From positions 1 through 64,000 of the forward strand of contig JAUYIE010000005.1 of NCBI GenBank assembly GCA_030688365.1: a DNA stretch of 64,000 bases, in the 5' to 3' direction. Numbering within the stretch: position 1 is the stretch's first letter; every line of letters begins with the position of its first letter. The notes under the pieces were generated by a model. That model was not told where the DNA came from and made no database searches. It saw nothing but the letters and a program-made list of their open reading frames with translations. This DNA comes from a bacterium (GTDB lineage: Bacteria > Patescibacteria > ABY1 > JACQRZ01). The translations under genes were made by a program, and so were the position numbers. Shown here in pieces: positions 60,539 through 64,000 of the stretch.

Positions 60539-60541
60539 CGG

Positions 60542-62344
60542 TTATTTGATCTTATGAGAAGCCGCGCTCGTGCGATCATAGGGTACTTCATAATATGTAA
60601 GTAAAAATTTTGCCAAATCGCCAAACAATGGAGCGGCCGAACTTTCCGCCCACGTCACATCTCGTGGACGATCTATTTTTACTAACATCGCAAATCGCGG
60701 ATTGTTGACTGGCGCATATCCGGCAAATGAACCAATAGTGACGCCTGACTGATATCCTTGCCCATCTTCACGTGGGACTTCCGCTGTCCCTGTCTTTCCC
60801 GCCACATAATAATTTTTTACTCCTGCTTGTGTACCATGTCCTTTTTCCACGACATTTACCAACATACCTCCCACCAATGCCGCGGTACGAGACGACACAA
60901 CTCTTCCACTACATACACCGTTATCTGCTTTTTCTTTACACATTTCCTTTGGTTGAGTTTTGACTTTTGTTCCGTCTGGTTTTATCACCTCATCAACGAT
61001 ATATGGTTGCATCATAACGCCTCCATTTGCAAGCATTGCAAATGCGTTTGTGATTTGCAACGGTGTCATAGTGATACCTTGACCAAATGATGCAGTGGCC
61101 AAGTAAATTTCCTGCTTTTCGTTCAAAGTAGATATATTTCCACCCACTTCCGTATCCAACTCAATACCACTGGGTACGCCAAATCCAAAAGATTTAAGAT
61201 ACTTTTTAAAATCATCAAGTCCGACAGATTTTGCAACAAATGCTGCACCTGTATTGAGTGACTTATCAAGCACATCAGTCATTGTTTGAATCCCGTTTGC
61301 TTTCCTATCAGAGTTACGAATCGTATATTTTCCGAACACCAACTCACCAGTATCATTGTAGGTAGTATCGGGACTGACTTTATCTGTATCAATACCGATA
61401 GCCATGGTAATAGGTTTAAAAATAGAACCCGGCTCGTAGGGGGTAAAGATGGCAGGGTTGGTGAGTGTAGTTAACGGGACTTTACCGTATTCACTTGGTT
61501 TAAAATCCGGAGTGCTACACATGGCAATAATAGCACCAGTCTTTGGATCCATAATCACAACGGTTCCCCCGTCCGCACCATGCTGTGTCACCCACGTATG
61601 AAGTCGCGCGCATACAGTAGTTTGCACTGTCCGGTCTATCGTCAACACCAAACTACTCCCGTCTACTGCCTCGGTTACATGTTTTTTACCAATGGGAATC
61701 AATGCCCCCACGACATCAGACTCAAACTGTAATGATCCTTCTCGTCCTTTTAAAATGTCGTTGTAATATCCCTCCAACCCATATTTGCCGGTCGCAGTAT
61801 CTCCTTTACTTACATAACCAAACAGTTGCCCGCCCAAATCAGGTTCCGGATAAAAACGATATGTCTCGTTAGTATAATATAATCCCGTCAAACCCAATGC
61901 TTTGACTTGATCTGTTTGTTCATCAGTAACTTTCCTTTTTATAATCACGTATGGGTCATCTGACCGAGAGAGTTTCTCTTTCAAATCATCAACATCCAAC
62001 TGTAAAATGGATGCTAGAGTGTTTGCCATACCTTCTGGATCCGAAATAATACGCGGATTTGCGCTGATGAGATTATATTGCCGATTGGTCACCGCGGGAA
62101 ATAATTTTTCCCCTGCTACCTCCATAAGATACGGTTGATCGGAGTTTTCCGCTCCTCGTTCTCTTAAATAAATATCGCCTCTATTAGGATACAACTTTTG
62201 AAAAAAGATATGTTCATTATCTGCCAACGCTTTGTACTCGGTATAGCTCAACACCTGCAAATTAAAAAGTCGCAAACACAGAAGTGATGCGATCACGAGA
62301 ACAAAGCCTCTAAATAAGGTCATTCTATCAAAAGAAAACTTCAT
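60542..62344 (-). CDS. ftsI: Division transpeptidase PBP2b/FtsI
   Basis: 600 residues. One N-terminal helix (about 10-30), PBP dimerisation domain with PNRGDIYLR, and a transpeptidase domain: S307-x-x-K310 in PGSIFKP, SLN (362-364) and KTG in VAGKTGTAEVP. Cross-links septal peptidoglycan outside the membrane. Between ftsL-like and murF genes. Confidence 0.97.
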   Translation of the reverse strand: MKFSFDRMTLFRGFVLVIASLLCLRLFNLQVLSYTEYKALADNEHIFFQKLYPNRGDIYLRERGAENSDQPYLMEVAGEKLFPAVTNRQYNLISANPRIISDPEGMANTLASILQLDVDDLKEKLSRSDDPYVIIKRKVTDEQTDQVKALGLTGLYYTNETYRFYPEPDLGGQLFGYVSKGDTATGKYGLEGYYNDILKGREGSLQFESDVVGALIPIGKKHVTEAVDGSSLVLTIDRTVQTTVCARLHTWVTQHGADGGTVVIMDPKTGAIIAMCSTPDFKPSEYGKVPLTTLTNPAIFTPYEPGSIFKPITMAIGIDTDKVSPDTTYNDTGELVFGKYTIRNSDRKANGIQTMTDVLDKSLNTGAAFVAKSVGLDDFKKYLKSFGFGVPSGIELDTEVGGNISTLNEKQEIYLATASFGQGITMTPLQITNAFAMLANGGVMMQPYIVDEVIKPDGTKVKTQPKEMCKEKADNGVCSGRVVSSRTAALVGGMLVNVVEKGHGTQAGVKNYYVAGKTGTAEVPREDGQGYQSGVTIGSFAGYAPVNNPRFAMLVKIDRPRDVTWAESSAAPLFGDLAKFLLTYYEVPYDRTSAASHKIK

Positions 62345-62352
62345 AAATTGGC

Positions 62353-62715
62353 TTAACGAGCAGAAGCGACGGGTTGATCAGTTGATATAAAATCAAGTGT
62401 TGATGTAGAAACCAATTTCATACTATCCATACGCTGACGTAAGGTTGCCATAGATTGCTTTTCAATGGCGCTTAACTGTAGTTTTTCATTATTTTGCGTC
62501 AAAGTATCCACGGTGCGTTGCAATTCTTTTATGCGATATCCTTTCGTTGATAAACTGTTTATCTGCACGAGATACACTATGCCAAGTACAGCGCTTGTCA
62601 ACAGAAACATTGCATTAAGACGCTTAAGTTTTTCCCGCGAAAGAGCTGCTTTGTGCAGACTCACAATCGTGGTGGTGATTTGTCGAGCTTTTATTTTATA
62701 AAACGAATGTGACAT
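62353..62715 (-). CDS. ftsL: FtsL-like cell-division protein
   Basis: 120 residues: basic cytoplasmic N-terminus, one helix about 35-56 (NAMFLLTSAVLGIVYLVQIN), then a coiled coil (RIKELQRTVDTLTQNNEKLQ). Identified by size, layout and position between rsmH and ftsI. Would recruit FtsI/FtsW with the FtsB-like protein encoded at 8084. Confidence 0.85.
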   Translation of the reverse strand: MSHSFYKIKARQITTTIVSLHKAALSREKLKRLNAMFLLTSAVLGIVYLVQINSLSTKGYRIKELQRTVDTLTQNNEKLQLSAIEKQSMATLRQRMDSMKLVSTSTLDFISTDQPVASAR

Positions 62716-62754
62716 TGCATGGGTATTTAGTATTTGAATTTTCGCTACGTCCAG

Positions 62755-63633
62755 CTATTTCCACTCTACTGCGCGAAGTTTTGCGCTCCGTGAGGGTGGA
62801 TTGGCGAGGATCTCTTCTCGCGTTGGCGGTACCACCTTTTTTGTTAAAACAGTCGCAAACCCGTCCTTCCCCCACTGCCTGAACACATTTTTTACAATGC
62901 GATCTTCCAGTGAATGAAACGTGATGACGACGATCCGGCTTCCGGTGTGTAACAGCGTCGCAAGACTTTCCAACGAAGACTGCAATACACCCAGCTCATC
63001 ATTGACGACGATACGCAACGCCTGAAACGTCTGCGTCGCCGGATGAAACTTCCCTCGTCTGGGCAATATCGTTTCAATGACATTGACCAGATCAAACGTC
63101 GTCTCAAACCTCTTTTTGCGCCGTGCTTGCACGATAGCTTTCGCGATACGTCGCGATGCTTGGTCTTGCCCATATTGAAATATCGCATCAGCTATGTCTT
63201 TTTCTTTCCAGCTGTTGACGATATCCATGGCCATCAGATCTTGTTTCGGATCAAAACGCATATCAAGTGGCTCATTCTCTTGGAACGAAAACCCTCGACC
63301 GCTTTGACGAAGCAGGTCCATTGAAAGACCCAGATCGTAGAGAACGCCGTCTACCTGACCAAACCCATGCAAGGTAGCCAAGGAAACAACATCTCTAAAA
63401 TTGCCCTGTACAAGCACTGCTCGCTTCCCATATTTCTTGAGTCGCGTCTGTGCCTGCACTATCGCATCTGGACTGGCATCAATCCCAAGGACTCTTCCTT
63501 TAGGACCGTTGCATGTCAAAATGCTTTCCGTATGCCCCGCTCCACCGAGCGTGCAATCTATATACGTTCCATTTGAAAGAACTCGCAAGTACTCAAGCAC
63601 TTCTTGTGGCATGACCGACCGATGAGTCGTCAT
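62755..63633 (-). CDS. rsmH: 16S rRNA (cytosine1402-N4)-methyltransferase RsmH
   Basis: 292 residues. SAM site YIDCTLGGAGHTESIL and VLGIDASPDAI, RGFSFQENEPLDMRFD, TFQALRIVVNDELG, and VITFHSLEDRIVK are the family motifs. Modifies C1402 in the ribosomal P site. Overlaps mraZ by 4 bases. Confidence 0.97.
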   Translation of the reverse strand: MTTHRSVMPQEVLEYLRVLSNGTYIDCTLGGAGHTESILTCNGPKGRVLGIDASPDAIVQAQTRLKKYGKRAVLVQGNFRDVVSLATLHGFGQVDGVLYDLGLSMDLLRQSGRGFSFQENEPLDMRFDPKQDLMAMDIVNSWKEKDIADAIFQYGQDQASRRIAKAIVQARRKKRFETTFDLVNVIETILPRRGKFHPATQTFQALRIVVNDELGVLQSSLESLATLLHTGSRIVVITFHSLEDRIVKNVFRQWGKDGFATVLTKKVVPPTREEILANPPSRSAKLRAVEWK

Positions 63634-64000
63634 ACTCCCAGCTGTCCCAACTGTTCAGCAATCTCCCCGCTCTGCTTTTCCGTCTTGGACTTATATGTTT
63701 GCCACACTTCCTCAGACCATACTTCGATGCGGTTATAGAGTCCCGCAACGACGACTTTCTTCCCGAGATGTGCGTATGCTCGGAGATAGTCTGGCAAAAT
63801 AATTCGACCTTGTTTATCCAACGACACATCCATCGCACCCGCAAGCATGAGCCGGGCAAATGCACGTGTATTGGCTTGAGTGATAGAAAGATTGGACAGC
63901 TTCTCTGCCAACTTTTCCCATTCTTTCACGGTATACAGAACAAGACAGTCATCCAAACCCTTGGTAACCACCGCACCTTTGGTAAGTTCCTTACGGTACT
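63630..64000 (-). CDS. mraZ: MraZ (5' end beyond the window)
   Basis: Partial gene: the frame is open to the right edge, where YRKELTKGAVVTKGLDDC continues the first MraZ (AbrB-like) repeat, followed by the second repeat with DVSLDKQGRIILPDYLRAYA. About 20 N-terminal residues are missing. MraZ is a DNA-binding regulator that represses the dcw operon through repeats upstream of itself, which lie outside the window. Confidence 0.95.
   Translation of the reverse strand, partial: YRKELTKGAVVTKGLDDCLVLYTVKEWEKLAEKLSNLSITQANTRAFARLMLAGAMDVSLDKQGRIILPDYLRAYAHLGKKVVVAGLYNRIEVWSEEVWQTYKSKTEKQSGEIAEQLGQLGV

Noticed and set aside
1..64000. CRISPR array, rRNA genes, tmRNA or RNase P RNA
   Set aside because: No regularly spaced repeats and no stretches with the conserved cores of these RNAs; intergenic gaps are too short for rRNA.

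Overview
The window looks like a chromosomal segment of a Candidate Phyla Radiation (Patescibacteria) bacterium, probably from a Parcubacteria-type lineage. This is inferred from moderately low GC, tightly packed short operons, family combinations typical of that group (DUF4012 protein beside glycosyltransferases, a VirD4/TraG-like ATPase beside dnaX, a winged-helix/nucleotidyltransferase-like regulator beside a degenerate PP2C/propeller protein) and many short orphan genes. TGA is an ordinary stop here (glmS, the PH-domain gene and the Y-family polymerase end in TGA), so the UGA-recoding CPR lineages are excluded.

Layout. 1-5.4 kb: stand-alone tRNA-binding protein, cupredoxin, cold-shock protein, VanZ-like protein, glmS and an orphan Cys-rich gene. 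5.4-9.9 kb: tRNA-Gln(TTG), ftsX-ftsE-rlpA, tRNA-Gly and tRNA-Thr, an FtsB-like and a PH-domain protein. 9.2-12.8 kb: divergent wHTH regulator and PP2C-like/propeller protein. 12.8-14.0 kb: rplL-rplJ with an L10 leader. 14.7-27.6 kb: a long minus-strand run for envelope and growth (mltG, PAP2 phosphatase, rseP, frr, BNR lipoprotein, clamp-loader delta', glycosyltransferases, mreB, DUF4012, YtxH). 27.7-32.4 kb: a TrxR-like flavoprotein, a 46-aa zinc ribbon, pepA, engB and two orphans. 32.6-34.9 kb: a two-component system and a secreted Gln-rich protein that share an upstream 17-nt box.

35.7-40.1 kb is the accessory island: a large serine recombinase broken by one TGA codon, a dinD gene and an orphan gene lying between two inverted copies of the recombinase 3' end. 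Each copy carries the same 16-18 nt core that is found at the 3' ends of both tRNA-Gln genes. The island abuts tRNA-Gln(CTG).

40.1-47.8 kb: dnaX, a VirD4/TraG-like ATPase and four uncharacterised partners. 47.8-52.7 kb: heat-shock operon hrcA-grpE-hsp20-dnaK-dnaJ under a CIRCE element. 52.8-56.1 kb: orphans, TPR protein, tsaC and a glycosyltransferase. 56.2-58.1 kb: an SOS cassette (lexA plus Y-family polymerase) with a GAAC-N4-GTTC operator. 58.7-64 kb: a recombinase relic next to tRNA-Glu, then the division/cell-wall operon mraZ-rsmH-ftsL-ftsI-murF running off the right edge.

The most unusual content is the tRNA-Gln-associated island, and a set of at least seven single-gene orphans, most with a near-consensus promoter and all with a strong Shine-Dalgarno tract, scattered between housekeeping operons.
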